Assembly: GCF_900110435.1 (NCBI RefSeq)
Contig: NZ_FODT01000010.1
Location: forward strand, 115,931 to 179,930
Direction of reading: 5' to 3'
Length of the DNA: 64,000 bases
From: Rhodopseudomonas pseudopalustris
GTDB taxonomy: Bacteria > Pseudomonadota > Alphaproteobacteria > Rhizobiales > Xanthobacteraceae
Part shown: positions 20,074 through 29,388 of the stretch, in pieces
Layout: every line of letters starts with the position of its first letter
Position numbering within the stretch: position 1 is the first letter of the stretch
The notes under the pieces: generated by a model
Told to the model about the DNA's origin: nothing
What the model saw: only the letters and a program-made list of their open reading frames with translations
Databases searched by the model: none
Made by a program: the position numbers and the translations under genes

Positions 20074-20802
20074 ATGGCCGAAAGCGCCGCACCGACAGCC
20101 GTCAAAGCCCTGATCTTCGATATCTTCGGCACCGTGGTCGACTGGCGGTCCAGCCTGATCGAAGACTTCACCACCTGGTCGGCGACGCGCGGCGTCGAAG
20201 GCGACTGGGCCGGGCTGGTGGACGCGTGGCGGCAGGCCTATGTGCCGTCAATGGACGCGGTCCGCCGAAATCCTGCGCGCGGCTTCATCATCCTCGATGA
20301 TCTTCACCGGCGCTCGGTGGAAAAGCTGGTGGCCGAGTTCGGCATCGAGGGACTCACCGATGACGATCTCCGCTACATGACGGAGGGGTGGCACCGGCTG
20401 AAGCCGTGGCCGGACGTGGTCGCGGGCCTGACCCGGCTGAAGACGAACTACATCATCAGCCCGTTGTCGAACGGCAATGTGGGACTGCTCACGCGGATGG
20501 CCAAGAACGCCGGTCTGCCATGGGATCTGATCCTGGGCGGCGATGTGTTCGGGCACTACAAGCCCGATCCCGAGACCTATCTGGGCGCCGCGCGTCTGCT
20601 GAATCTGCCGCCCGAGCAGGTGATGATGGTCGCCGCACACAATAACGACCTCGGCGCAGCGCAGAAGCTCGGCCTGAAAACAGCCTTCGTGCCGCGGGTC
20701 GCCGAATACGGGCCGCTGCAGAAACACGACCTCGAGGCCACCGGCGACTGGGACATCGTCGCTGCGGATTTTGGCGGGATCGCCGACCGGTTGGGGTGCT
20801 GA
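20074..20802 (+). CDS. Haloacid dehalogenase, type II
   Basis: The 242-residue HAD-superfamily protein shows motif I IFDIFGTVVDW with the nucleophile Asp, motif II SPLSNGN, the KPDPETY lysine region, and AAHNNDLGAA, which is characteristic of (S)-2-haloacid dehalogenases. These enzymes hydrolyse 2-haloalkanoates to hydroxyacids via an aspartyl ester. ATG 20074 is preceded by AGGGAGA and lies just after the repeat. The frame is open further upstream through the repeat, which I do not count as coding. Confidence 0.85.
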   Translation: MAESAAPTAVKALIFDIFGTVVDWRSSLIEDFTTWSATRGVEGDWAGLVDAWRQAYVPSMDAVRRNPARGFIILDDLHRRSVEKLVAEFGIEGLTDDDLRYMTEGWHRLKPWPDVVAGLTRLKTNYIISPLSNGNVGLLTRMAKNAGLPWDLILGGDVFGHYKPDPETYLGAARLLNLPPEQVMMVAAHNNDLGAAQKLGLKTAFVPRVAEYGPLQKHDLEATGDWDIVAADFGGIADRLGC

Positions 20803-20826
20803 TCCCTCATTCGTCACGAAGAACCC

Positions 20827-20937
20827 CGTCATCGTAAGGTGCGCGCCGTTGCGCGCCTCGAAGGATGGACCGCGGGCACGGCGCGCGTCGCCCCATCCTT
20901 CGAGGCTCGCCCTGCGGGCGAGCGCCTCAGGATGACG
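20827..20937. repeat. Dispersed palindromic intergenic repeat between the dehalogenase and recJ
   Basis: Inner arms CCTCGAAGGATGG (20856-20868) and its complement (20893-20905) are perfect, and outer ends CGTCAT/ATGACG also pair. The unit 'cgaggctcgc...gagcgcctcaggatgacg' is a well-known type of repeat in rhizobial and Rhodopseudomonas genomes (recalled). Confidence 0.7.
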
Positions 20938-21032
20938 ACTTGGTGCAGGTTGCCGGCGCTCGTGATGTGTCCATGTGTGGATCGACGCGGCCGGTTTGCC
21001 CTGCGCCGACTTCATGCTTATCTGCTCAGACC

Positions 21033-22874
21033 ATGACGTTGCCCGCATCCGCATTGCCGCCCGAACCGGTGTCGGCGTTTCTCGGCGTGACCCGTTCCGC
21101 CACCGGCAAGCTGTGGCGCGATCGGCTCGATCCGCGCGGCACGGCGAAGGCGCAGGCGATCGCGCAGCGCTATCAATTGCCGGAGATGCTGGCGCGGGTG
21201 ATCGCCGGCCGCGGCGTCGAGATCGACGCGGTCCCGGATTTCCTCGATCCGACCATTCGCAAGCTGATGCCCGACCCGTCGTCGGTGACGCAGATGGAGG
21301 CGGGCGCGCAGCGCATCTCCGACGCCGCGATGAAGCGCGAGACGGTGGCGATCTTCGGCGATTACGACGTCGACGGCGCGACCTCGGCGGCGCTGCTCAC
21401 CTGGCACCTGCGGCATTGCGGGCTCGATCCGCTGATCCACATTCCCGACCGCATCTTCGAAGGCTACGGCCCCAATGTCGACGCCATCCGCGGGCTTTCG
21501 GAGAAGGGCGCGACGCTGCTGATCACGGTCGATTGCGGCACCACCAGCCTCGAGCCCTTGGCCGAGGCGCGCAGGCTCGGCATGTCGGTGGTGGTGATCG
21601 ATCATCACCAATGCGGCGACGAACTGCCCGAGGTCGAGGCGCTGATCAATCCAAACCGGCCCGACGATCTGTCCGGCCTCGGCCATCTCGCCGCGGTCGG
21701 GCTGGTGATGATGACGCTGGTGGCGGTCAATCGCGAGCTGCGCCATCGCGGCTTCTGGACCGTCGAGCGGCCGGAGCCCAATCTGCTCGACATGCTGCAT
21801 CACGTCGCGCTCGGCACCGTCGCCGACGTCGCGCCGCTGATCGGGCTCAACCGCGCTTTCGTCGCCAAGGGTCTGATCGCGCTGCGCCGGCGCGACCATG
21901 TCGGCCACACCGCGCTGATGGACGTGGCGCGGCTCAACGGGCCGCCGGACGTGTTTCATCTCGGCTTCATGCTCGGGCCGCGGATCAATGCCGGCGGGCG
22001 GATCGGCCGCGCCGATCTCGGGGTGCGGCTATTGCTCGAAGGCGACGTCTCGGAGGCGGCGCGGATCGCCGCCGAACTCGATCGCCTCAATACCGAGCGA
22101 CGCGTGATCGAGCAGATGGCGGAAGCGCAGGCCGAAGCCGAGGCGATGGCCTCGCTCGGGCTGGAAGACAAGGGCGCGGTGATCGTCACCGCGTCCGAGG
22201 GCTGGCACCCCGGCGTGGTCGGGCTGGTGGCGTCGCGACTGAAGGAGAAGTTCGGCCGGCCGGCCTTCGCGATCGCGCTCGAGCCCGGCGGCATCGGCAC
22301 CGGTTCGGGCCGATCGATCGGTGGCGTCGATCTCGGCCGTGCGGTGCGCCGCGCGGTGAGCGAAGGCCTGCTGATGAAAGGCGGCGGCCACGCGATGGCC
22401 GCGGGCGTGACGCTGCGCAAGGAGCGACTCGCCGAATTCCGCGGCTGGCTCGAAACCGCGCTCGCCGCCGACGTCGCGAAATCCCGCCATATCAACGAGC
22501 TGTTGATCGACGGCGCGGTGTCGGCGCGCGGGGTGACGACGGAGTTCGCGGCGACGCTCAATCGCGCCGGCCCGTTCGGCGCCGGCAATCCGGAGCCGGT
22601 GATCGCGCTCCCGGCGCATCAGCTGATCTATGCGGACGAGGTCGGGCAGGCGCATCTGCGGCTGCGCTTCAAATCCGGCGACGGCGCCATCGTCAACGGC
22701 ATCGCGTTCCGCAGCGTCGGCCAGAAGCTCGGGCAGGCGCTCACGGAAAATCGCGGCCAGTCGCTGCACGTCGCCGGCTCGCTTTCGATCGACCGCTGGC
22801 AGGGCGCCGAGCGCGTCCAGCTACGCGTGATCGACGTCGCGGTGCCTGATCCCGGACCTGCGATGATCAGGTGA
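21033..22874 (+). CDS. recJ: Single-stranded-DNA-specific exonuclease RecJ
   Basis: RecJ is a 5'-3' exonuclease used in recombination, mismatch and replication-fork repair. ATG 21033 gives 613 residues. The DHH-family phosphoesterase motifs are visible: DYDVDG at 110-115, VDCGTT, and DHHQC starting at residue 190. The DHHA1 domain contains GGGGHAMAAG-like KGGGHAMAAGVTL, and the C-terminal OB-like domain follows. A 14-base tandem duplication covers the stop codon, and a palindromic repeat follows directly. Confidence 0.94.
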   Translation: MTLPASALPPEPVSAFLGVTRSATGKLWRDRLDPRGTAKAQAIAQRYQLPEMLARVIAGRGVEIDAVPDFLDPTIRKLMPDPSSVTQMEAGAQRISDAAMKRETVAIFGDYDVDGATSAALLTWHLRHCGLDPLIHIPDRIFEGYGPNVDAIRGLSEKGATLLITVDCGTTSLEPLAEARRLGMSVVVIDHHQCGDELPEVEALINPNRPDDLSGLGHLAAVGLVMMTLVAVNRELRHRGFWTVERPEPNLLDMLHHVALGTVADVAPLIGLNRAFVAKGLIALRRRDHVGHTALMDVARLNGPPDVFHLGFMLGPRINAGGRIGRADLGVRLLLEGDVSEAARIAAELDRLNTERRVIEQMAEAQAEAEAMASLGLEDKGAVIVTASEGWHPGVVGLVASRLKEKFGRPAFAIALEPGGIGTGSGRSIGGVDLGRAVRRAVSEGLLMKGGGHAMAAGVTLRKERLAEFRGWLETALAADVAKSRHINELLIDGAVSARGVTTEFAATLNRAGPFGAGNPEPVIALPAHQLIYADEVGQAHLRLRFKSGDGAIVNGIAFRSVGQKLGQALTENRGQSLHVAGSLSIDRWQGAERVQLRVIDVAVPDPGPAMIR

Positions 22875-22889
22875 CGATGATCAGGTGAC
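22862..22889 (+). repeat. Tandem 14-bp duplication across the recJ stop codon
   Basis: GATGATCAGGTGAC is present twice, perfectly, at 22862-22875 and 22876-22889. The first copy contains the recJ stop codon, so the duplication leaves the protein unchanged. Confidence 0.85.
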
Positions 22890-22891
22890 AG

Positions 22892-22996
22892 AGTCATTCC
22901 GGGATGCGCGCTCTGCGCGCAGACCCGGAATCTCGCGGACGTGGAATGCGTTTCGGATTCCGGGTTCGTGAGCTTCGCTCACGCCCCGGAATGACT
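22892..22996. repeat. Dispersed palindromic intergenic repeat after recJ
   Basis: Terminal arms AGTCATTCCGGG (22892-22903) and its complement (22985-22996) are perfect. The interior has smaller dyads such as GCGCGCTCTGCGCGC. This is another of the family-typical 'cattccggg ... cccggaatg' elements; it touches the convergent gene at 23003. Confidence 0.7.
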
Positions 22997-23002
22997 GCTC
23001 CG

Positions 23003-23311
23003 CTACGTACAGATCTCGCCCTGTATCACCATCTCGCGGAACAGCTCGACGGCCTTGGGATTCAGTGCGCCTTCGTCGGGCAGCACCAGCGGCAGATCGG
23101 GCGGGGCGAGGATGGCGAATTGGCGGCCCCATTCGTAGACCCAGGCGAGGCCGTCCTGGAACATCGTTTCGTCGTCGAATTTCGGCAGCCGTCCGGAGCG
23201 CGCCTCGGCGAAGCCGCGGCGGAAGGCGCTGTTCCAGACGATCTCATCGAGCGGAGCCTGGAAGGTCTCGGCCTGCGGGGGAACGTCTGTCACGGCGCGA
23301 TCCAGCAACAC
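23003..23311 (-). CDS. Conserved-looking hypothetical protein
   Basis: The 102-residue acidic, soluble protein contains VWNSAFRRGFAEARSGR and WVYEWGRQFAILAP and has protein-like composition throughout. The start is GTG at 23311 or GTG at 23293; neither has a strong ribosome-binding site. It converges on recJ, with a repeat between. It lies 76 bases before the end of the FUSC-type gene on the same strand. I do not recognise the family. Confidence 0.6.
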   Translation of the reverse strand: MLLDRAVTDVPPQAETFQAPLDEIVWNSAFRRGFAEARSGRLPKFDDETMFQDGLAWVYEWGRQFAILAPPDLPLVLPDEGALNPKAVELFREMVIQGEICT

Positions 23312-23387
23312 ATCCGAAGGTGGGGGCGATGGCGGGTATTATCCCACGCCGCGCGGCGATCCGCACCCGGACTTTCGGTGGATTTGC

Positions 23388-24503
23388 TCACGGCTGCCGC
23401 GGCGCGCGATCCGGCACCAGCCGGAGCGGCGTCAGTTTGCGGATCGCCGGCCGCACCAGCCGGCGGAAGGCGGCGTTGTGCAGCAGGATGCCGCCGATGA
23501 AGCCGACCAGACAGCCGAGCAGGGTGTCGATCAGCCGCGCCTCGATGATGGCGCTCGGGGCTTCCTGGCCAAGCGTGGCGGCATCGGCGAGGAAGATCGT
23601 CAGCGGCGTGATGAAGATCACCGCGAAGCCGTAGTGCCGGATCACCGCGGTTTCGATCACGAAGCTGAGCCCGAGCACCATCAGCGCGATGCTCCATTTC
23701 TCCAGCGGCAGCGCCAGCAAGGCCGCGGCGAGCACCAGCCCGAGCACGGTGCCGAGGATACGATGCAGCTGCCTGTTCCAGATCGCACGCACCGACAGGC
23801 CCTGGATCACCGCGAGGCAGCTCACCGGCACCCAATAGGGGCGTTCCAGTTGCAGCGCCTGCGCCAGAGCCAGCGAGACGCCGACCGCACAGCCGATCAG
23901 CACCGAGTCGAGCACGACGATCTCGAAATCCGCCGGCGCCAGCGGCTCGATCGGCAGCGGCTCGCGGATGCGCAAGACGAACAGAGTGTAGACGAAGGCG
24001 ATCAGCGTCGCGAGCAGGCTGCCCATCCCGAATAGCCCGACCTTCAGCGGCACCTGCATCAGGTTTCCCGGCGTATAGGCGGCGATCGAGGCCGCCATCA
24101 CGAAGAACAGGCTGCCGGGCGGACCGACACGGTAGAACCGGCACACCATCGTCACCATGATCGCGGTGAGGGTGATCGCCGGCACCAGCAGCCACGGCAG
24201 CAGATGCACGATCAGGCCGACCGTGTAGCAGGCGAGGAAGCCGAACGACGCCGCCATCATCCACACCATGCGATGATGCAGCGGCGTGCGCGGCAGATAC
24301 AGAAACGCCATGCCGCCGAGCGAGGAGATCAGGCCGTAGTCGAGGTGATCGAAATAGGCGCCGATCAGCATCGGCGCGCCCGCGGCCAGCGCGACGGAGG
24401 CCGGCATCTGCCAAGGCCGGTCGCTCGGATTGATGGTGACCAGCGCGCGCCACTCTTCGCGCGCCAGCGCCTTCACCCTGTGCCAGGTCCAGTGATGCCG
24501 CAT
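23388..24503 (-). CDS. FUSC-family membrane protein, putative aromatic-acid or drug exporter
   Basis: From ATG 24503 (MRHHWTWHRVKALAREEW) the protein has 371 residues and about ten to eleven hydrophobic helices in two blocks, roughly 30-160 and 205-345, separated by the polar segment around IREPLPIEPLAPADFE. This two-block arrangement, with RPYWVPVSCLAVIQG and RILGTVLG, is the FUSC/YccS/AaeB-like signature. Members are linked to export of hydroxybenzoates and other aromatic acids. The gene starts only ten bases after the lytic transglycosylase stop, so they may be co-transcribed. The frame is open upstream but that part overlaps the neighbour. Confidence 0.82.
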   Translation of the reverse strand: MRHHWTWHRVKALAREEWRALVTINPSDRPWQMPASVALAAGAPMLIGAYFDHLDYGLISSLGGMAFLYLPRTPLHHRMVWMMAASFGFLACYTVGLIVHLLPWLLVPAITLTAIMVTMVCRFYRVGPPGSLFFVMAASIAAYTPGNLMQVPLKVGLFGMGSLLATLIAFVYTLFVLRIREPLPIEPLAPADFEIVVLDSVLIGCAVGVSLALAQALQLERPYWVPVSCLAVIQGLSVRAIWNRQLHRILGTVLGLVLAAALLALPLEKWSIALMVLGLSFVIETAVIRHYGFAVIFITPLTIFLADAATLGQEAPSAIIEARLIDTLLGCLVGFIGGILLHNAAFRRLVRPAIRKLTPLRLVPDRAPRQP

Positions 24504-24513
24504 CGCAGGCGGC

Positions 24514-25740
24514 CTACGGACCCTGCCGCAGCCGCGCCAGCAGCTTGAGCCCGCCATAGCCGTCGGCCGGTTGCATCCCGGCGCGGGTCTGATAGTCGCG
24601 CACCGCCTTCATCGTATCGTTGCCGACGCGGCCGTCGGTGCCGCCGGTGTCGAAGCCGGCGCGGGTCAGCCGGGTCTGCATCTCCTGCACCTCGGCCAGC
24701 GTCATCGTGCGCTCCGAGCCCGGGAACGGCTGGGCGAACGGGCCGCCGCCGAGAATGCGATCGCCGAGATGGCAGATCGCCAGAGCGTAGTTCATCGACG
24801 GGTTGTAACTTCTCACCGCGTAGAAATTCGGTCCCAGCAGGAATTGCGGGCCGCCCTCGACCGGCGCCCACATCTGCGCGCTCGCCTGCGGATCGGGAAA
24901 CGGTTCGCCGTCGACGCGGGTGACGCCGGAGCGCGACCAGGCCAGAAAAGAGCGGCTGCCGCTGATCGCGCCGCCCGGGCCGCGCACCTCGTAGCCCCAA
25001 TGTTCGCCGCGGTGATACTTGCCGCGATTGACCAGGAATTTCGCGCTGGAGCCGAGCGCGTCGTCGGGGCGGCCGAACGGCGAGACCCGGCCGTCGCGGT
25101 CGTAGTCGATCCCGACATTGAGCCAGACCTCCGGCATCCATTGGGTATGCCCCATCGCGCCGGCCCAGGAGCCGCGCATCTCATCGGGCGTCGACCAGCC
25201 GCGGTCGACGATCTTCAGCGCGTTGATCAGCTCGGTTTCCCAATAGGCGCGGCGGCGCGGCTCGTTCCAGGCCAGCGCGGCCAGCGAGGGAAACACCGGG
25301 CGCATGTGGTTCTGCTGCACCAGCGGATCGCCATAGGCGCTCTCGACGCCCCACAGCGCCAGCAGCGTGCCGCGCTCGACGCCGAAGTCGCGCTCGATCC
25401 GCGCGAACAGCGGCTCGTTCTTCTTGAGCGCCTCGCGGCCATTGGTGATCCGCCAGTCGGAGACGCGGCGGTTGATGTATTGCCAGAGCTGCTCGTTGAA
25501 TTCCGGCTGCTTCTGGAAGTTCTTGAAGACGCTCATGTCCGGCTCGAGCCGGGCCATCGCGCGATCCCAGGTCTGCGGCGAGATGCCCTTGGCGAGGGCG
25601 CGGCTGCGGAACTTGTCGCGCCAGTCGTCGAAGCCGGCCGGGGCTGCGCGCGCCGCCGCAGGTAGCATCACGGCCGCGCCAAGCGCGGTCTGCAGCAGGC
25701 GGCGGCGGGTCGGCGTGAAGCGGGAATCGAACTGGGTCAT
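24514..25740 (-). CDS. Lytic murein transglycosylase, MltB family, with peptidoglycan-binding domain
   Basis: ATG 25740 (MTQFDSRF) gives 408 residues with an RR-type export signal (TRRRLLQTALGAAVMLPAAARA). The catalytic domain covers about residues 38-325, with the active-site Glu in LWGVESAYGDPL and the companion motifs AMGHTQWMPEV and YDRDGR. A PG-binding-1 domain closes the protein (about 340-405). The enzyme cleaves the glycan strand with formation of 1,6-anhydro ends in the periplasm. It is followed by the FUSC gene. Confidence 0.9.
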   Translation of the reverse strand: MTQFDSRFTPTRRRLLQTALGAAVMLPAAARAAPAGFDDWRDKFRSRALAKGISPQTWDRAMARLEPDMSVFKNFQKQPEFNEQLWQYINRRVSDWRITNGREALKKNEPLFARIERDFGVERGTLLALWGVESAYGDPLVQQNHMRPVFPSLAALAWNEPRRRAYWETELINALKIVDRGWSTPDEMRGSWAGAMGHTQWMPEVWLNVGIDYDRDGRVSPFGRPDDALGSSAKFLVNRGKYHRGEHWGYEVRGPGGAISGSRSFLAWSRSGVTRVDGEPFPDPQASAQMWAPVEGGPQFLLGPNFYAVRSYNPSMNYALAICHLGDRILGGGPFAQPFPGSERTMTLAEVQEMQTRLTRAGFDTGGTDGRVGNDTMKAVRDYQTRAGMQPADGYGGLKLLARLRQGP

Positions 25741-25837
25741 GGCGAGCAGTGTAGCGCCTGGGACCGGCGGCGGGCAAAGGCCGCCGTGAAATTGCCGCCA
25801 GCGGAGGGGAGTTCCAGAAGCGGGTCCGCCGGGCCGA

Positions 25838-27484
25838 TCAGGGGGCTTCAAACTGCTCGCCGCCCTCGCGCTCTTCGGCGGCGCGGGCCGCGCCCTCCGG
25901 ATTGGCGTGGACCTCGATCGCGACCGGCTGCCCGTCCGGCAGGATCTCCCGCCCGCGACCGCCGAGCAGCCGCTCATAGGCGGCGATCAGCGTGGTGTAG
26001 GGATTGACCCAGAGCCAGCCGTCCGGCGTGAACACCTGGACGTCGAAATGCAGATGCCGCGTCGTGCCGTTCGGGAAGTCGAGATAATTGCCGACGACGC
26101 CGAAGCGCTCGCCTTCGGCGACACGGCGGCCGCTGAGAACGCCGTCGGCATCGAGCTCCCACGGATTCATGTGCATGTAGCGAAAGCGGATGTGCTCGCG
26201 GCCGGTGTTGACCTGCAGCGTCACCGCCTGCTGTTTCGGCGAGCGGATCAGCACGCCGTCGCGCACCGCGACCACGCTCTGCCGCCTCACATCGCAATCG
26301 GATTGTCCTGGCAGGCAGGCGCCGGGACTGATGTCCTGGCCCTGATGGCCGAGGCCGGTGGCGCACTGGCCGACGCCGAAACTGCGGCTTTCGCAGAAAT
26401 TGTCCCGCCACGGATAGGCAAAGGCGCTGCCGCCGTTAGCAGGGCGATGCGGCACGTAGGATTGCGAGCGCGCATAGGCCGGCTGCTTCTCGATCGGAAA
26501 CCTGATCTGCGCATAGACCGTGAGGTCGGGCCGGCCCTGCTGCTTGCGGAAGCCCGAATTGGCGATGATGTCGCCGCTCGGCCGATAGGTGAAATCCGGC
26601 GCCAGCGCATTCGGCCGTTCGGCCACCGCCGCGTCGATATCGCTGCGCGGGCGATAGGGCCGGCCGCCGGCGATGCGCAGCGCCTTCAGGAAGCGCTCGG
26701 CCACCGGGTAGCTTTCGCGGCAAGCGAGGCGCTGCGCCTTCGCTATCGAGTCGAGGCACTGGATCGACACCACATAGGCCACGCCGAACCGGGTGAAGGC
26801 GTAGCGCACATGGCCTTCGCGGATGAAGCGGCGCAGGTCGGGATATTGCGCGGCCAGCGCCTTGACCGGTTCGCCTTTGCCGCCGAGCGGATCGGCGATG
26901 TCGTAGATCAGGTTCGAGCCGGTGATCTGCACCTCGACCGGCTTCGCGAAGACGCGCGGCGGCAGGTCGTCGCCGGCGCCGGGCTCGAGCGCGAACAAGG
27001 CGTCGTAGCCGGCGGGACCGGCGTCGAACATCTCGACCGGGCGGAAGCCGGACTGCACGCGCGCCAGCTGATCGCGCGCCGGCGTGGCATTCGGGTCGGC
27101 GTCGAGCAGCGCCGCGGCGTCGAACGGCAGCAGCACCGGCACGGCGCTCTGGCCGATGCCGGGGAAGAACCGGGCGGCGATGGCGTTGAGCCGGATCAGC
27201 GCCGGGATCTGGCGCGGATCGGAGGGCGACAATCCGCGGCGGCCGCTGAAGCTGAATTCGGCGGCGACAACCGGGTAGGCGTTCAATTCGGAGCGAAACT
27301 GGTTCAGCGCCGCGCGCCAGTCGACCCGCAAGGTGGTGACGGTCGGGGTCCGGAACTCATCGGCGACCGCGGCAGGCAGGGCAGCGGCCGCGAATCCGAA
27401 CATCAACAGCAGTGGCAGTCCGCGCAGCATCCGCAGAATGATCTGGCCGATCCACCCCTGGTTCAACGTGACGCGCCTCCTCAC
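25838..27484 (-). CDS. Exported M23-family zinc metallopeptidase
   Basis: The 548-residue protein has an N-terminal hydrophobic export signal (about residues 14-40), a long region of unknown structure, and a C-terminal M23 domain. Zinc ligands are visible in GLGHQGQDI (His and Asp) and RHLHFDVQ (HxH), and RYMHMNPWE is the usual third element. M23 enzymes cut peptidoglycan cross-links. The long N-terminal region of about 350 residues and several paired cysteines (FCESRSFGVGQCAT) are unusual compared with small NlpD-type proteins. It lies 97 bases upstream of the MltB-type gene on the same strand, so a cell-wall remodelling pair is plausible. Confidence 0.87.
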   Translation of the reverse strand: MRRRVTLNQGWIGQIILRMLRGLPLLLMFGFAAAALPAAVADEFRTPTVTTLRVDWRAALNQFRSELNAYPVVAAEFSFSGRRGLSPSDPRQIPALIRLNAIAARFFPGIGQSAVPVLLPFDAAALLDADPNATPARDQLARVQSGFRPVEMFDAGPAGYDALFALEPGAGDDLPPRVFAKPVEVQITGSNLIYDIADPLGGKGEPVKALAAQYPDLRRFIREGHVRYAFTRFGVAYVVSIQCLDSIAKAQRLACRESYPVAERFLKALRIAGGRPYRPRSDIDAAVAERPNALAPDFTYRPSGDIIANSGFRKQQGRPDLTVYAQIRFPIEKQPAYARSQSYVPHRPANGGSAFAYPWRDNFCESRSFGVGQCATGLGHQGQDISPGACLPGQSDCDVRRQSVVAVRDGVLIRSPKQQAVTLQVNTGREHIRFRYMHMNPWELDADGVLSGRRVAEGERFGVVGNYLDFPNGTTRHLHFDVQVFTPDGWLWVNPYTTLIAAYERLLGGRGREILPDGQPVAIEVHANPEGAARAAEEREGGEQFEAP

Positions 27485-27569
27485 GATCCGAAGGCAAATC
27501 TATCGGTGTTTCAGCCTTGGGGCCAAGCCCGGGCCTTACGGGGGGCTGTGCTGGCGGTCCACCCACGAA

Positions 27570-27598
27570 AAAAGCCCGCCGGGATGCGGCGGGCTTTT
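27570..27598 (-). terminator. Strong terminator after efp
   Basis: AAAAGCCCGCC and GGCGGGCTTTT make an 11-pair stem with a seven-base loop. Read on the minus strand, the hairpin is followed by a run of T. It lies between the efp stop and the M23 gene start and can act in both directions. Confidence 0.8.
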
Positions 27599-27625
27599 GT
27601 CGAATTCAGATGATCGTCGGGCGTC

Positions 27626-28192
27626 TCAGTCCTTGGCGCGCTCGACGTAGGAGCCGTCCTCGGTCAGCACCACGACCCGGGTGCCGACGCCGACATGGGG
27701 CGGCACTGCGGTGCGGACGCCGTTCGACAGGATCGCCGGCTTGTAGGAGGAGGAGGCGGTCTGGCCCTTGGTGACCGGCTCGGTCTCGACCACTTCGAGG
27801 GTGGCGCGCTGCGGCAGCGTGATCGCGACCGCGGTGGTGTCGTGCATCGACAGCTTCACCACCATGTTCTCGGCCAGATACGGCGCGGAGTTGCCGACCA
27901 CATCCTTCGTTACCTGGACCTGGTCGAAGGATTCCGGCTCCATGAAGTGGAAACCTTCGCCGTCTTCGTACAGGAAGGTGTAGTTGCGTTCTTCGATCGT
28001 CGCCTTCTCGACCTGGTCGGTGGTCTTGTAGCGCTCCGAGACCTTCACGCCGTCGCTGATTCGGCGCATTTCGATCTGGCTGACCGGAGTTCCCTTGCCG
28101 GGATGGATGTTTTCGGCAGACAGGACGACGTACAGCTTCCCATCTTGCTCGAGGACGTTGCCCTTGCGAATAGAACTGGCGATGACTCTCAA
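27626..28192 (-). CDS. efp: Translation elongation factor P
   Basis: EF-P rescues ribosomes stalled on polyproline stretches. The 188-residue protein has the KOW-like N-terminal domain, the acceptor loop [10 protein letters not shown] with the modifiable lysine at residue 33 (Lys34 in E. coli), and the two OB domains with [11 protein letters not shown]. Its modification enzymes are encoded divergently next door, which supports beta-lysylation of this residue. About 100 bases separate the two starts, and a terminator follows the gene. Confidence 0.96.
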   Translation of the reverse strand: MRVIASSIRKGNVLEQDGKLYVVLSAENIHPGKGTPVSQIEMRRISDGVKVSERYKTTDQVEKATIEERNYTFLYEDGEGFHFMEPESFDQVQVTKDVVGNSAPYLAENMVVKLSMHDTTAVAITLPQRATLEVVETEPVTKGQTASSSYKPAILSNGVRTAVPPHVGVGTRVVVLTEDGSYVERAKD

Positions 28193-28293
28193 AGGAATAT
28201 TTCCTGTGGTTCAGGTCCGGGCCCGATCCGGGCGTTGGCATCCCGAGGCCTGCGAAACGGTTTCGGGGCGCAACATACCCATTTGGCCCGCTT

Positions 28294-29388
28294 ATGCCAG
28301 CGTTTTGCGCTTCCACGCGGGGGCTACTTGAGATGCAGGGAGGTACTTTCGCGTCGCCATGGTGGGACCCGGCCAGGTATCTGGACCGGAAGCCGTTTCT
28401 GCGCGCGCGCAGCGCGGTGACCCGGGCCGCGCGCGACTGGTTCGCCGCCGCTGAGTTTGCCGAGGTCGAAACCGCCATCCTGCAGCTTTCGCCGGGCAAC
28501 GAGACACATTTGCACGCGCCCCGCACCGAGATCAAAGGACCCGACGGCGAGCTCCGGACGCGCTTCCTGCGAACCTCGCCGGAATTCGCCTGCAAGAAAC
28601 TGCTCGCGGCCGGCGAGGAGCGGATCTTCGAGTTCGCCCGGGTGTTTCGCGACCGCGAGCGCGGCCGGCTGCATCTGCCGGAGTTCACCATGCTGGAATG
28701 GTACCGCGCCGGCGCGGGCTATCAGACGGTGATCGCCGATTGCGTCGCGTTGATCGCGCTGGCGGCGCGGACCACCGGCATCGGGCAGTTCTCGTTCCGT
28801 GGCCGGACCGCCGACCCGCAGGCGGAGCCGGAGATGCTGACGGTCGCCGCCGCGTTCGCGCGCTTCGCCGGGATCGATCTGCTGGCGACCATCATCGGCG
28901 GGGAAGGCGATCGCGATGCCCTGGCGTGCGCGGCCGCCGCGAAGGTGCGTGTCGCGGACGACGACAACTGGTCGGACATCTTCAGCAAGGTTCTGGTCGA
29001 CCATATCGAGCCGCGGCTCGGCGAGGGGCGGCTGACGGTGCTATGCGAATATCCCGCGCCGGAGGCGGCGCTGGCGCGCACCAAGGCGGACGATCCGCGG
29101 GTGGCCGAACGCTTCGAGGTCTATGCCTGCGGCGTCGAACTCGCCAACGGCTTCGGCGAACTGACCGACGCAGCCGAGCAGCGCCTGCGGTTCACGGCGT
29201 CGATGGACGAGAAGGAGCGCCGCTACGGCGAGCGCTATCCGCTCGATGAGGATTTCCTCGCGGCGGTCGATCGGATGCCCGAGGCGAGCGGCGTCGCGCT
29301 CGGCTTCGACCGGCTGGTGATGTTGGCCGCGGGTGCGATGCGTATCGATCAGGTGGTGTGGACGCCGCCGGCAGGCGAGGCTTCATGA
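28294..29388 (+). CDS. epmA: EF-P--(R)-beta-lysine ligase
   Basis: EpmA is a paralogue of the lysyl-tRNA synthetase catalytic domain that attaches beta-lysine to EF-P. The protein has class II synthetase motifs: motif 2 FRDRERGRLHLPEFTMLEWY and motif 3 in ASGVALGFDRLVM. The tRNA anticodon-binding domain is absent. Length is 364 residues from ATG 28294; a later ATG at 28333 would give 351, closer to the E. coli size. The stop overlaps the epmB start (ATGA), so the two are translationally coupled. It is divergent from efp. Confidence 0.92.
   Translation: MPAFCASTRGLLEMQGGTFASPWWDPARYLDRKPFLRARSAVTRAARDWFAAAEFAEVETAILQLSPGNETHLHAPRTEIKGPDGELRTRFLRTSPEFACKKLLAAGEERIFEFARVFRDRERGRLHLPEFTMLEWYRAGAGYQTVIADCVALIALAARTTGIGQFSFRGRTADPQAEPEMLTVAAAFARFAGIDLLATIIGGEGDRDALACAAAAKVRVADDDNWSDIFSKVLVDHIEPRLGEGRLTVLCEYPAPEAALARTKADDPRVAERFEVYACGVELANGFGELTDAAEQRLRFTASMDEKERRYGERYPLDEDFLAAVDRMPEASGVALGFDRLVMLAAGAMRIDQVVWTPPAGEAS

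Noticed and set aside
20975..22849. Long alternative frame over recJ
   Set aside because: Extremely Arg-rich translation typical of the wrong frame; recJ motifs lie in the other frame.
25907..27613. 568-codon plus-strand frame opposite the M23 peptidase
   Set aside because: Antisense shadow; the minus-strand protein has complete zinc motifs and a signal peptide.
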